From the NCBI RefSeq assembly GCF_005765165.1, contig NZ_VCIW01000004.1, forward strand, positions 62,001 through 126,000: a stretch of 64,000 bases of DNA. The letters run 5' to 3'. Each line of letters opens with the position of its first letter. The stretch's first letter is position 1. This DNA is from Paenibacillus antri. GTDB lineage: Bacteria; Bacillota; Bacilli; Paenibacillales; YIM-B00363. Positions 8,441 to 16,631 of the stretch are shown here, one piece after another. The position numbers and the translations under genes are program-made. The notes under the pieces are model-generated. The model was not told the DNA's origin and made no database searches. It worked only from the letters and a program-made list of their open reading frames with translations.

Positions 8441-10135
8441 ATGAACATCGCGAGCGTCGGCGTCTGGATGAATGAACGTTCCGCCGCGTCGCGCCGGACC
8501 CGAGGCTGGAACGAATTCGGCGGCTATCTGGAAGAGTTGCTTCAACATCGCGGCATCTCGTACCGCCTCATCGACTCGGTCGACGCCCTTATGAACGGCG
8601 GCTTCGACGTCGTCGTCGCCGCGTTCGCCGACGACGCGGCGGGCGACGCCGACGCGCTGCATGCGTTCGCCGAGCGCGGCGGGCTCGTCGTCGCGACCGG
8701 CAATCTGAATCGGCTCGCCGCCCGCCTCGGCTGCCGCGTCGCCGCGCCGTCGGAGCGCGAATATGCGACCGTGCGGACCGAGGACGGTCCGATCGGATTC
8801 GCCGCCGAGCAATACGGCGGCGGCTCCGGAGCATCGCTGCGCTTGCGGTACGCTAGGGCGACGCCGTGGCGCCCGATCGACGGCGACGCCGGCGCGGAAG
8901 CGTACGGCGAGCTGCCGGGCGGCAAGCTGCTCCAGCGGTTCCCGGTCGGCGGAGGGCGCATCGATCGGTTCGCCGTCGACGTCGCCTGGACCGCGGTGGC
9001 GCTGCAGCAGGGCGACCGCCCCGTATTCGAAGACGGCATTCCGGCGCCCGACGGCACCGCCGACGTGACGGACGGGGTGCTGAAAGCCGATGACGTCATG
9101 TTCATGGATTGGGAACAAGATCGGGCGACGACCGCCTCCGGCTTGCCCTATTTCGCATATCCGTATGCGGATTGGTGGCGCGAGCTGTTCGTCGGCTACC
9201 TCGTCCGGGCGGCTTGGGAGCGCGGTCTCGCCGTACCGTTCAAGGGATATTGGCCGAACGGCGTCGATCATGTCGCCCATCTATCCCACGACAGCGACTT
9301 TAACGGCGACGATCATGCGATGACGACGCTTGAGCTGTTGAAGGAGCAGGGCATCCGCTCGACTTGGTGCATGCTCGAGCCCGGTTACTCGAAGAAAATT
9401 TACCGCCGGGCGCGCGAAGAAGGTCATGAGCTGGCGTTCCATTATAACGCGGTCGCCGACGACGACGGCGTATGGAGCGAGGACGAGTTCCATCGGCAGT
9501 TCCGCTGGCTGCTCGACGCGACGGGCGAAACGAAAATAACGACGAACAAAAACCATCTGACGCGCGTCGAAGGCTGGGGCGAGCTGTTCCGCTGGTGCGA
9601 GGCGGCGGGGATCGAATCCGATCAGACGCGCGGCCCGAGCAAGAAGGGCAACGTCGGCTTTCTCTACGGCACGAGCCATCCGTATTTTCCGGCGGCCTGG
9701 GCAGACGAAGGGAATCGGCGGTATAATGTATTGCAGGTCGGCTTCTTGACGCCCGACATGAATACCGGCAAATGGTCGGACGATGCCTTCATCGCGCCCG
9801 CGCTCGATACGGTCGCAAGCACTGAAGGCGTCGCGCATTTCTTGTTTCACCAAATTCATCTCCACTCCCGGGAAGGAGTGCGCTTCGCCTATCGGAAGTG
9901 GGCCGGAGAGGCGAAGACTAAGGGCTTCTCCTTCCTGACCAACAGGGAAATCAACGACTGGGAACGCGCTAGGCGCGCCTTCGACGTCGCGGCCGTCGAC
10001 GCTTCCGGACGACCCGCGACGAGAGGCGGCGCCGCGCCGAACGGAACGATCGTGTGGCTGCCCGTATCCGAGGAGGCGCGCACGGGCGACGAATCGCTCC
10101 GATACGGCGTTCCTTGCCGGAAGCACGTATTGTAG
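8441..10135 (+). CDS. Two-domain protein with polysaccharide-deacetylase-like C-terminal half
   Basis: This 564-residue cytoplasmic protein has an N-terminal half (about 1-240) resembling a Rossmann-like or glutamine-amidotransferase-like fold (FDVVVAAFADDAAG, ERGGLVVATGNLNRLA). The C-terminal half carries a NodB-like metal motif: HLSHDSDFNGDDH (about 282-294) in the place of the usual TFDDG, then GHELAFHYN (about 328) in the place of the HxxxH ligands. It could deacetylate an amino-sugar oligosaccharide or act as a non-hydrolytic relative. It lies between the GH38 and Gfo/Idh genes with gaps of 7 and 18 bases, so it belongs to the same pathway. The family call is tentative; the intact Asp and His residues argue for an active metal enzyme. 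Confidence 0.7.
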   Translation: MNIASVGVWMNERSAASRRTRGWNEFGGYLEELLQHRGISYRLIDSVDALMNGGFDVVVAAFADDAAGDADALHAFAERGGLVVATGNLNRLAARLGCRVAAPSEREYATVRTEDGPIGFAAEQYGGGSGASLRLRYARATPWRPIDGDAGAEAYGELPGGKLLQRFPVGGGRIDRFAVDVAWTAVALQQGDRPVFEDGIPAPDGTADVTDGVLKADDVMFMDWEQDRATTASGLPYFAYPYADWWRELFVGYLVRAAWERGLAVPFKGYWPNGVDHVAHLSHDSDFNGDDHAMTTLELLKEQGIRSTWCMLEPGYSKKIYRRAREEGHELAFHYNAVADDDGVWSEDEFHRQFRWLLDATGETKITTNKNHLTRVEGWGELFRWCEAAGIESDQTRGPSKKGNVGFLYGTSHPYFPAAWADEGNRRYNVLQVGFLTPDMNTGKWSDDAFIAPALDTVASTEGVAHFLFHQIHLHSREGVRFAYRKWAGEAKTKGFSFLTNREINDWERARRAFDVAAVDASGRPATRGGAAPNGTIVWLPVSEEARTGDESLRYGVPCRKHVL

Positions 10136-10153
10136 GAGGAGGCTCGCGAAGCG

Positions 10154-11173
10154 ATGAACGAAAGTCGGACCATCCCGCCGCTCCGGTTCGCCGTGTACGG
10201 CTGCCAGCACGGGCATATCGAAAGTTTCATCCAAGCAATGAAGAAGCTCGGGCATACGTTCATCGGAATTTATGACGAACATCCGATTCCGTTGACGTAC
10301 GAAACCGCCGAAAAGCACGGCGTCCCGCTGTTCGACCGCCGCGGTTCGCTGGACGCGGCGGATCTGGTCGGCTGCGCGGCGGCCAACGACGAGAAGATCG
10401 ACGCGGTCGAATGGTGCGTCGCGCGGAAGAAGCCGATCATGGTCGACAAGCCGATCGTTCTGCATCGGGACGGACTTCGCCGGCTCGAACGCGCGACGGA
10501 AGCGGAGGGCTCCCGGATCGGGATGATGCTGACGTCGCGGTACAAGCCGTCGATCTTTACGCTTCGGAACGACATCGCGGCCGGGAAGTACGGCGACGTC
10601 GTCAGCATCTCGATGCGAAAGCCCCATCGGCTGACGCCGGAACGCAGACCCGCTTGGTTTTTCGACAAGGCGCGTCACGGCGGCATCGCCGTCGACTTGC
10701 TGATCCACGACTTCGACTTGCTGCGATGGCTGACCGGCCGCGAGATCGTCGACGTCGCCTGCACGATGACGAAGAAGCTGCTGCCCGAGCATCCGACGTT
10801 CTACGATGTCGTGACCGCCAGCGCGATTATGGAAGGGGGGCTCGCCTGCCAGCTGTATTCGGATTGGCATACGCCGACCCGAAGCTGGACGTGGGGGGAC
10901 GGCCGCATCTTCGTCGTCGGCACGCGGGGGACCGCGGAGCTTCGACTCGAGGGAGATCCCGGACTCGCGGTCATGGATAAGAACGCTTACATCAGCGTGA
11001 CGGACGAAGCGGGCTTCGCGATCGAATCGGTCGACGCGCCGGCGCTCGGCATCGTGGAGCAGTTCGTGCTTCATGCGTTCGGCGGCGGGGAAGCAGGGGT
11101 CACGCACCGCGACATCTTGCTCGCGTCCGAAGCGGCGATTCGCGCCGACGAGAAGGCGACGTTCATCCAATAA
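10154..11173 (+). CDS. Gfo/Idh/MocA-family NAD(P)-dependent dehydrogenase
   Basis: This 339-residue protein has an N-terminal Rossmann fold, though the usual GxGxxG loop is replaced by YGCQHGH, and the family's catalytic lysine (K99) in VDKPIVLHRDG. The C-terminal alpha/beta domain supplies HDFDLLRWL (about 190), where the dehydrogenase histidine normally sits. Such enzymes oxidise or epimerise sugars, sugar alcohols or their phosphates with NAD(P). It starts after a strong TAGGAGGAGG site and is the last gene of the operon, followed at once by a terminator. The histidine-rich nucleotide loop is unusual and could mean a changed cofactor mode. Confidence 0.88.
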   Translation: MNESRTIPPLRFAVYGCQHGHIESFIQAMKKLGHTFIGIYDEHPIPLTYETAEKHGVPLFDRRGSLDAADLVGCAAANDEKIDAVEWCVARKKPIMVDKPIVLHRDGLRRLERATEAEGSRIGMMLTSRYKPSIFTLRNDIAAGKYGDVVSISMRKPHRLTPERRPAWFFDKARHGGIAVDLLIHDFDLLRWLTGREIVDVACTMTKKLLPEHPTFYDVVTASAIMEGGLACQLYSDWHTPTRSWTWGDGRIFVVGTRGTAELRLEGDPGLAVMDKNAYISVTDEAGFAIESVDAPALGIVEQFVLHAFGGGEAGVTHRDILLASEAAIRADEKATFIQ

Positions 11174-11181
11174 TCGAAGGG

Positions 11182-11212
11182 GGCCGGTCTTAAGGATCGG
11201 TCTCTTTTTTTT
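11182..11212 (+). terminator. Rho-independent terminator of the GH38 operon
   Basis: An 8-bp stem (GGCCGGTC with GATCGGTC, containing G-T pairs) closes a 5-base loop and is followed by eight T residues. It lies 9 bases after the stop codon of the Gfo/Idh gene and closes the operon that began before base 1. Confidence 0.85.
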
Positions 11213-11310
11213 CATTTCGGGCGCGAAATGCGTTTGCCCATCCGCCGCGGTTGCTTTACGATAGGAAATAGTCGGTGCAACATGGGAAGATCGAACGAGG
11301 AGGCAAAACG

Positions 11311-12294
11311 ATGGACCACGGCAAACCGAAAGTATTCGCGGCGAAGCGCATCCCTCCGGAGGCGCTCGCTTACCTTGAACAGTACTGCGATGTGCGAAGC
11401 TGGGACGGCGACGGCCCGATTCCCCGCGAGCGTCTGCTCGCGGCGCTCGCCGACGCGGAAGGGCTGCTGACGTCGGGCGACGCGATCGACGACGAGCTTC
11501 TCGCTCGCGCGCCGAAGCTCCGGGCGGTCAGCACCGTGTCGGTCGGCTATAACCACTTCGACCTGGACGCAATGCGGCGCCGGGGCGTCGTCGGAACGCA
11601 TACGCCTTACGTGCTCGACGACACGGTGGCGGACCTGGTGCTGGCGCTCATGCTGTCCGCCGCGCGGCGCGTAACGGAGCTGGACGCATACGTAAAGTCG
11701 GGGCGTTGGGAGCGGGGCCAACCCGAAGCGGCTCTGTTCGGAACGGACGTGCATCATGCGAGCTTGGGCATCGTCGGCCTCGGCCGAATCGGAGAGCGCA
11801 TCGCCCAACGCGCGGTACACGGCTTCGGAATGAAGCTGTACTATCATAACCGGAGCCGCAATCCGGAAGCGGAGGAGCGGTACGGCGCGCAATACGTATC
11901 GATGGACGAGCTGCTCGGCGAGTCGGACTTCGTCGTCTTGATGACGCCGCTGACGCCGAAGACGGAACGATTTTTCCGGAAAGAGCATTTCGACCGCATG
12001 AAGCCGTCCGCCTTCTTCATTAACGCGTCGCGGGGCCGCACGGTGGACGAGAACGCGTTGGTCGAGGCGCTCGCGACGGGGCGCATTCGCGGCGCGGGAC
12101 TCGACGTCTACGAGGTCGAGCCGGTCGACCCGAGCCATCCGCTGCTCGCGATGCCGAACGTCGTGACGCTGCCGCATATCGGCTCGGCGACCGCGCAGAC
12201 GCGGCGCGACATGGCCCTAACGGCGGCGCGCAACCTGGTCGCGTCGCTCCGCGGAGACGAAGGCGCATACGTCGTGAAAGAGCTGCGATCGTAG
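11311..12294 (+). CDS. D-isomer-specific 2-hydroxyacid dehydrogenase (glyoxylate/hydroxypyruvate reductase-like)
   Basis: This 327-residue NAD(P)-dependent dehydrogenase reduces 2-keto acids such as glyoxylate, hydroxypyruvate or 2-ketogluconate. The nucleotide loop GLGRIGERIA, the substrate arginine in NASRGRTVDENAL, the glutamate in YEVEPVDPSHPL and the catalytic histidine in LPHIGSAT are all in place. The start is the ATG at 11311, behind GAGGAGG; the frame stays open 12 codons upstream without a ribosome site. A weak sigma-A-like pair (TTGCCC at 11234, TACGAT at 11257, 17 bases apart) lies upstream. It appears monocistronic. Confidence 0.93.
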   Translation: MDHGKPKVFAAKRIPPEALAYLEQYCDVRSWDGDGPIPRERLLAALADAEGLLTSGDAIDDELLARAPKLRAVSTVSVGYNHFDLDAMRRRGVVGTHTPYVLDDTVADLVLALMLSAARRVTELDAYVKSGRWERGQPEAALFGTDVHHASLGIVGLGRIGERIAQRAVHGFGMKLYYHNRSRNPEAEERYGAQYVSMDELLGESDFVVLMTPLTPKTERFFRKEHFDRMKPSAFFINASRGRTVDENALVEALATGRIRGAGLDVYEVEPVDPSHPLLAMPNVVTLPHIGSATAQTRRDMALTAARNLVASLRGDEGAYVVKELRS

Positions 12295-12420
12295 CGGAGC
12301 TTCGCCCGCACGGTCAAAGATAGACGCATCGCTCGGACGAAATACCCATCCCCGGATTTCTTCGATGAATAGGATATACGGTCATCGAATCCATCGGAGG
12401 AGACGGGAGGTTTCGTTTCG

Positions 12421-13188
12421 TTGCTAAGGAAGCGGTATTGGCATGTCAAAAATAAATGGAAGCGGCATCTGATCTTGGCGGGTCATCCCGTCTTGAACCG
12501 GCACTTGCCGCCGACTCGCCTGCTTCGTCGGGATACCCTTCGCAAGTTTCTGAAGAAATACGGAGTCGTCTATGTGAAGCCGGTATTCGGCTCGTTCGGC
12601 AACCGGATTCTCAGGATCGCCAAGCGGGACGACGCGTATTTCCTTCACTATGAAAATAAGACGAAGCGCTACAAAAGCCGGAGGAAGGTCCTAAAGCGGG
12701 TATTCCGGCATACGCGGTCGCAGCTGTTCCACGTTCAGCGCGGCATAAGCCTCGTAAAACTGGGCGGCCATCCCGTCGATTTCCGCGTGCTGCTGCTCCG
12801 GCCCAAGTCGAAGTGGCGGATGATGGGCATAATGGGCAAGGCCGCGACAGGCAACCGCGTCGTGACGAACTACCACCATGGAGGCCGAGCGGTCCGATTC
12901 GGCGAGGCGCTGCGGCGCGCCGGTTGGTCGAACGACGACATCCGACGCGCGAAGGCGGACATCGAGCGGTTGTGCCTGATCGCGGCCGGTCGGTTCAGTC
13001 GTCGTTATAAACACTGCCGACGTCTCGGCATCGACATCGGATTGGACGAAGAGAAGCGGATTTGGTTTATCGAGCTCAACACGAACCCGTTCTACGAATT
13101 GTTCCGACACCATGAAAACCGTAATCTGTACGGCAAGATCGATCGGCTGATGAAGCGCATCGAATCCGTGCAATCCAATCGATGGTAA
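12421..13188 (+). CDS. YheC/YheD-family ATP-grasp-like protein (spore coat-associated)
   Basis: This 255-residue protein matches the YheC/YheD family, ATP-grasp-like proteins associated with the endospore coat in Bacilli. Typical segments are VYVKPVFGSFGNRILRI near residue 50, a basic middle region with many Lys and Arg residues, GHPVDFRVLLLRP near 120 and the metal/ATP motif WFIELNTNPF near 216. The start is TTG at 12421 with GGGAGG ten bases upstream. It is shorter than the full-length Bacillus proteins, which carry an extra N-terminal region. Its enzymatic reaction is unknown. It is probably transcribed alone and ends at a clear terminator. Confidence 0.85.
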   Translation: MLRKRYWHVKNKWKRHLILAGHPVLNRHLPPTRLLRRDTLRKFLKKYGVVYVKPVFGSFGNRILRIAKRDDAYFLHYENKTKRYKSRRKVLKRVFRHTRSQLFHVQRGISLVKLGGHPVDFRVLLLRPKSKWRMMGIMGKAATGNRVVTNYHHGGRAVRFGEALRRAGWSNDDIRRAKADIERLCLIAAGRFSRRYKHCRRLGIDIGLDEEKRIWFIELNTNPFYELFRHHENRNLYGKIDRLMKRIESVQSNRW

Positions 13189-13192
13189 CCGA

Positions 13193-13224
13193 ACGCCGAC
13201 TCCAGCAGTCGGCGTATTTATTTT
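13193..13224 (+). terminator. Rho-independent terminator after the YheC/D-like gene
   Basis: A perfect 9-bp stem (ACGCCGACT with AGTCGGCGT) and a CCAGC loop are followed by a T-rich tail (TATTTATTTT). It begins four bases after the stop codon. Confidence 0.85.
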
Positions 13225-13255
13225 GGGAGACGTTCGGATGTCAACGCTCCCAAAA
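13221..13255. promoter_or_regulatory. Long inverted repeat upstream of the GGDEF gene
   Basis: TTTTGGGAG at 13221-13229 pairs with CTCCCAAAA at 13247-13255, and CGTT at 13231 pairs with AACG at 13243, leaving an 8-base centre and one bulged A. No T run follows on the + strand. A possible -10 box TAGAAT sits at 13261, so the repeat covers the likely -35 region. It is either an operator for the diguanylate cyclase gene or part of a bidirectional terminator. Confidence 0.6.
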
Positions 13256-13315
13256 TAGTGTAGAATATAGTAAGCCCCTTACTAGAAGTCAGAGAAGGAA
13301 GAAGGATTCGCAGCA

Positions 13316-14551
13316 ATGGTATACGTTCGCCTCTTTTCCCTCGCCTTGTTCGCGGTCGCGCTGGGCGTCGCCGCGGCCGGAATAGGTTCCTTCCGACTTT
13401 CGGGCGAATACTGGAAGTATTTCGGTATTTATTTACTATTTTCCATACTCTACAATCATCTTCGCTTCATCAGCAAGAAGGGGAAGACGGAGATCGAATA
13501 CGGCATTAATTATGGATTATCCCTAGGCCTGTACGCCGGACCGACGGGCTTATTTTTGTTCGAGCTCGCCTACCGATTCGCGAACGTCTTGTACCGCAAG
13601 CTGGACCGAACGGCGGATCCGGAGGAATGGTCGGATTTCTTCTACAACGTAGGCTCGTTCGTCATCCAAAATACAGTCGCCTTCTTCTTATTCTCATGGC
13701 TCGCGCATGGCGCGGGAGATGTCCACGGCTCGCTCTATTGGATCGCGATCGCCGCGGCGGCGCTGTTGACCGGTTTCCTATCCGACACGCTGATCGTCGT
13801 CTCATTCGTGCTCGAACGGGAAATTCGTACTTGGAATGAAGCGTTGGAATTATATAAAACTAGGACGCCGATGGCTATCGCGCAAACCGCTCTCACCAAC
13901 GGTTTGCTGTTTTACTTTATCGCGGCGGACGAATGGCCGATGCTCGTCGGGTTGTTCCTTCTCAATTACTTGGCCAGCTACTCGATGCTGTTCAAAGCGC
14001 AGAGCATCCAAGCCCGGGTGGAGCGAGACAACTTCGAGAAGATGGCGTATACGGACCATCTGACGGGCGTGCATAACCGGACGTATATGGAAAAGGTGAT
14101 CCAATCGATGGAGGGCGGGAACGAGCCGATCGGGATCGTCGTGACGGACATCGACCGGTTCAAGTGCATCAACGACACCTATAACCATTCCGTCGGGGAC
14201 CGGGTCATCCGGCATTTCGCGGACACGATGAAGGCGTCGTGCGCCGAGAACGACATCGTCATCCGTACCGGGGGCGAAGAATTCACGCTGCTGCTTCGGG
14301 GGCGTTCGTACGACGATTGCCTCGATTTTTGCGAGCGGCTTCGCCGCGTCGTGGAAGAGAGCGTCGTCGAAGCGGAATTCGGAGGCGCTCGCGTCGACAT
14401 CAGGTACACCGCGTCGTTCGGCATATATTTCCGAACGGCCGGCAGCGTGACGCCGCTCGCGAGCGGATACGTCCACGCCGACAATCTGCTGCTGCAATCG
14501 AAGCAGCAAGGCCGCAACCGAATCGCCGGCGCGCGGGAAGCCATCGCATAG
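13316..14551 (+). CDS. Membrane-bound GGDEF diguanylate cyclase
   Basis: This 411-residue protein makes the second messenger c-di-GMP from two GTP. About six hydrophobic segments fill residues 1-225, forming a membrane sensor domain of unknown ligand, followed by a short coiled linker and a GGDEF domain (about 245-405). The signature GGEEF at 319-323 is intact, so the enzyme should be active. The RxxD product-inhibition site that normally precedes it is absent (AEND at that position), predicting no feedback inhibition. The start ATG follows AGAAGGA by a good distance. It is a single-gene unit between an inverted repeat and a terminator. No EAL domain accompanies it. Confidence 0.93.
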   Translation: MVYVRLFSLALFAVALGVAAAGIGSFRLSGEYWKYFGIYLLFSILYNHLRFISKKGKTEIEYGINYGLSLGLYAGPTGLFLFELAYRFANVLYRKLDRTADPEEWSDFFYNVGSFVIQNTVAFFLFSWLAHGAGDVHGSLYWIAIAAAALLTGFLSDTLIVVSFVLEREIRTWNEALELYKTRTPMAIAQTALTNGLLFYFIAADEWPMLVGLFLLNYLASYSMLFKAQSIQARVERDNFEKMAYTDHLTGVHNRTYMEKVIQSMEGGNEPIGIVVTDIDRFKCINDTYNHSVGDRVIRHFADTMKASCAENDIVIRTGGEEFTLLLRGRSYDDCLDFCERLRRVVEESVVEAEFGGARVDIRYTASFGIYFRTAGSVTPLASGYVHADNLLLQSKQQGRNRIAGAREAIA

Positions 14552-14563
14552 GATAGAATTCAT

Positions 14564-14594
14564 AGGAACCCTTCGGGGTTCTTTTCTTTTTTTT
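14564..14594 (+). terminator. Rho-independent terminator after the GGDEF gene
   Basis: The stem GAACCC/GGGTTC with the stable loop TTCG is followed by a run of T residues interrupted once by C. It starts 15 bases after the stop codon. Confidence 0.88.
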
Positions 14595-14622
14595 CTAAGG
14601 TATTCTCGTACGGTTACTCCGG

Positions 14623-14651
14623 TTAAAAGCGCTTCCACTCGGTTCTATAAT
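14623..14651 (+). promoter_or_regulatory. Sigma-A promoter overlapping a cre-like operator
   Basis: The -35 box TTAAAA (14623-14628) and the -10 box TATAAT (14646-14651) are separated by 17 bases. A near-palindromic site TAAAAGCGCTTCCA (14624-14637) overlaps the -35 box and matches the cre consensus at all but two positions. A repressor of the LacI/CcpA family bound here would block RNA polymerase, so the transport operon is probably under carbon catabolite or specific LacI-type control. Confidence 0.75.
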
Positions 14652-14704
14652 CGAGACAGAAACAGTGAAGCGCAATGCAGAGAGAATCGGAGGAGACGCC
14701 GTAG

Positions 14705-15670
14705 ATGGAAACCAAGCTCGACCCGAACTCGATCCGCCCGGTCGGCCGGCCTTCCGCGCTCCGCGCCTGGGCGCAGAAGACGGTCGCCCAGCGAGAGTTG
14801 CTCTTAATGACCGTACCCCTGATCGGACTCGTCATCGTGTTCAACTATTTGCCGCTGTACGGATGGCTGATCGCGTTCCAAGACTTCAAGGTCGCTAGAG
14901 GCATAAGCGGCAGTCCGTTCGTCGGATTCGAAAACTTCCAACAGTTGTTCAAGGACCCGCACTTCTTCCGCGTCCTGCGCAATACGCTCGCCATGGGCTT
15001 CCTAAACTTGATCTTCGGCTTTCTCGGAGCGGTCGGTCTCGCGATCGCGTTGAACGAAGTCCGGGTGCGCTGGTTCAAGCGGTCGGTGCAGACGATCACG
15101 TACATCCCGCACTTCGTCTCGTGGGTCGTCATCGCCAACATCGCGCATGTGCTGCTGTCCCCGGACGGGGGCCTCTTGAACGACCTGATGACTGGAATCG
15201 GCCTGATCGGCGAACCGTTCTACTTCATGGCTCGGCCGGATTGGTTTTGGGGGATTAATACGTTCTTCTATTTTTGGAAAGAAGTAGGCTGGAACGCGAT
15301 TATTTACCTCGCGGTACTCGCCGGCGTCAATCCGGATTTGTACGAGGCGGCCGACGTCGACGGAGCGGGGCGCATGCGCAAAATTTGGCATATCTCGATT
15401 CCGTCGCTTATGCCGGTAGCGATCATAATGTTGACGATGTCGCTCGGCTGGGTCATCCAGAGCGGATACGAATCGCAATATTTGCTCGGCAACTCGATGG
15501 TCATCGACTACTCGGAAGTGCTCGACCTGTACGCGCTGCGGTATTCGTTCCAGATCGGCGATTACGGCGCGGGGGCGGCCATCAGCATTTTCAAATCGGT
15601 CGTCAGCATCCTTATGGTGTTATCCGTCAACTATTTCGCGAAAAAGACCGGCAACGGCGGCTTGTTCTAA
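14705..15670 (+). CDS. ABC sugar transporter permease, LplB-like
   Basis: This 321-residue inner-membrane protein is a carbohydrate-uptake (CUT1) permease like LplB. It has six predicted helices (for example PLIGLVIVFNYLPLYGWLIAF and LIFGFLGAVGLAIAL) and the cytoplasmic EAA loop that docks the ATPase (YEAADVDGAGRMRKIWHISIP near residue 216). The ATG follows CGGAGGAG. It forms the transport channel with the permease 13 bases downstream and the lipoprotein after it; the ATPase is not encoded nearby, as usual for this class. Given the GH42 gene in the same unit, the substrate may be a beta-galactoside oligomer. Confidence 0.93.
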   Translation: METKLDPNSIRPVGRPSALRAWAQKTVAQRELLLMTVPLIGLVIVFNYLPLYGWLIAFQDFKVARGISGSPFVGFENFQQLFKDPHFFRVLRNTLAMGFLNLIFGFLGAVGLAIALNEVRVRWFKRSVQTITYIPHFVSWVVIANIAHVLLSPDGGLLNDLMTGIGLIGEPFYFMARPDWFWGINTFFYFWKEVGWNAIIYLAVLAGVNPDLYEAADVDGAGRMRKIWHISIPSLMPVAIIMLTMSLGWVIQSGYESQYLLGNSMVIDYSEVLDLYALRYSFQIGDYGAGAAISIFKSVVSILMVLSVNYFAKKTGNGGLF

Positions 15671-15683
15671 GGGGGGGTTGACA

Positions 15684-16571
15684 TTGAAAACGATAAAACT
15701 CGGAGACGCCGCGCTATCGACGATTTTATATACCGGTCTTACGCTCTTCAGCTTGTTTACGCTTTACCCGTTCATTAACATTCTCGCGGTATCGCTGAAC
15801 GATAAAATCGACACGATCCGCGGGGGCATCTACTTATGGCCGCGCGTCTGGTCCACGCAAAACTATGCGGAGATATTCGCGAATCCGCACTTGTTCGGCG
15901 CATTCCTAATGTCCGTGCTCCGGACGGTGGTCGGCACGGCGCTCGGCATTCTTTGCACCGCATTGTTCGCATACGCGCTAAGCACGAAGGAATTCATGTA
16001 CCGCAAGCTGCTGAACGGGATGCTCGTCGTGACGCTGTATGTGAACGGGGGGCTCATTCCGACGTACCTCTTGATCAAAAATCTCGAGCTCATGAACACG
16101 TTCTGGGTTTATATTCTTCCGCTGCTCGTCAGCGGGTTTTACATCATCATCATGCGGAGCTATTTCGAGACCTTGCCCGAGGGTCTCATCGAATCGGCGA
16201 AGATCGACGGAGCGGGCCATTTCCAAACGTTGTTTCGCATCGTCATGCCGGTCAGCCTTCCGGTGCTCGCCACGATCACGCTGTTCGTCGCGGTACTGCA
16301 CTGGAATTCCTGGTTCGACAACTTCTTATACACAAGCCGCGAGCAAAACCTAAGCTTGCTGCAATACGAATTAATGAAAATCTTGCTCAGCGCCATGAAC
16401 CAATCGGCTGGCCAGCAGGCGCATATCGACGAGAGCACGATAAACATCGCGAATCCGCAATCGGTACGCTCCGCGATGACGATCATCGTCACCGTCCCGA
16501 TTCTGCTCGTCTATCCGTTCCTGCAGCGGTACTTCGTGAAGGGCATGACCGTAGGCGCGATGAAGGAATGA
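15684..16571 (+). CDS. ABC sugar transporter permease, LplC/YtcP-like
   Basis: This 295-residue protein is the second channel subunit of the CUT1 importer, with six hydrophobic segments and the EAA loop ESAKIDGAGHFQTLFRIVMP near residue 170. Two TTG codons could start it, at 15678 and 15684. I chose 15684 because the ribosome site AAGGGGGGG ends at 15677 and leaves a 6-base spacer, whereas 15678 would have none. The C-terminal QRYFVKGMTVGAMKE is typical of LplC/YtcP proteins. It pairs with the upstream permease and feeds the lipoprotein-bound sugar to the cytoplasm. Confidence 0.92.
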   Translation: MKTIKLGDAALSTILYTGLTLFSLFTLYPFINILAVSLNDKIDTIRGGIYLWPRVWSTQNYAEIFANPHLFGAFLMSVLRTVVGTALGILCTALFAYALSTKEFMYRKLLNGMLVVTLYVNGGLIPTYLLIKNLELMNTFWVYILPLLVSGFYIIIMRSYFETLPEGLIESAKIDGAGHFQTLFRIVMPVSLPVLATITLFVAVLHWNSWFDNFLYTSREQNLSLLQYELMKILLSAMNQSAGQQAHIDESTINIANPQSVRSAMTIIVTVPILLVYPFLQRYFVKGMTVGAMKE

Positions 16572-16581
16572 AGGTGTATCC

Positions 16582-16596
16582 AAGGCGATTCGCCTT
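16582..16596 (+). other. Small hairpin between permease and binding-protein genes
   Basis: AAGGCG and CGCCTT form a perfect 6-bp stem with an ATT loop in the 60-base gap before the lipoprotein gene. There is no T run, so it is more likely an mRNA processing or stability element than a terminator. Such elements let the binding protein be made in excess over the permeases; that role is inferred from position. Confidence 0.5.
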
Positions 16597-16631
16597 TGAT
16601 ATAAAAAATTACACATGAGGGGCAGATGGAA

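Noticed and set aside
6487-8448. A 653-codon open frame opposite the GH38 gene
   Set aside because: The GH38 catalytic residues on the + strand are unambiguous; the minus frame shows only Arg-rich low-complexity sequence.
9281-11215. A 644-codon minus-strand frame across the deacetylase-like and Gfo/Idh genes
   Set aside because: It spans two well-supported + strand genes and the terminator between units, with no recognisable protein features.
13193-13255. The two adjacent inverted repeats as a CRISPR remnant
   Set aside because: They are not direct repeats and have no regular spacers; one is a terminator and the other a single palindrome.
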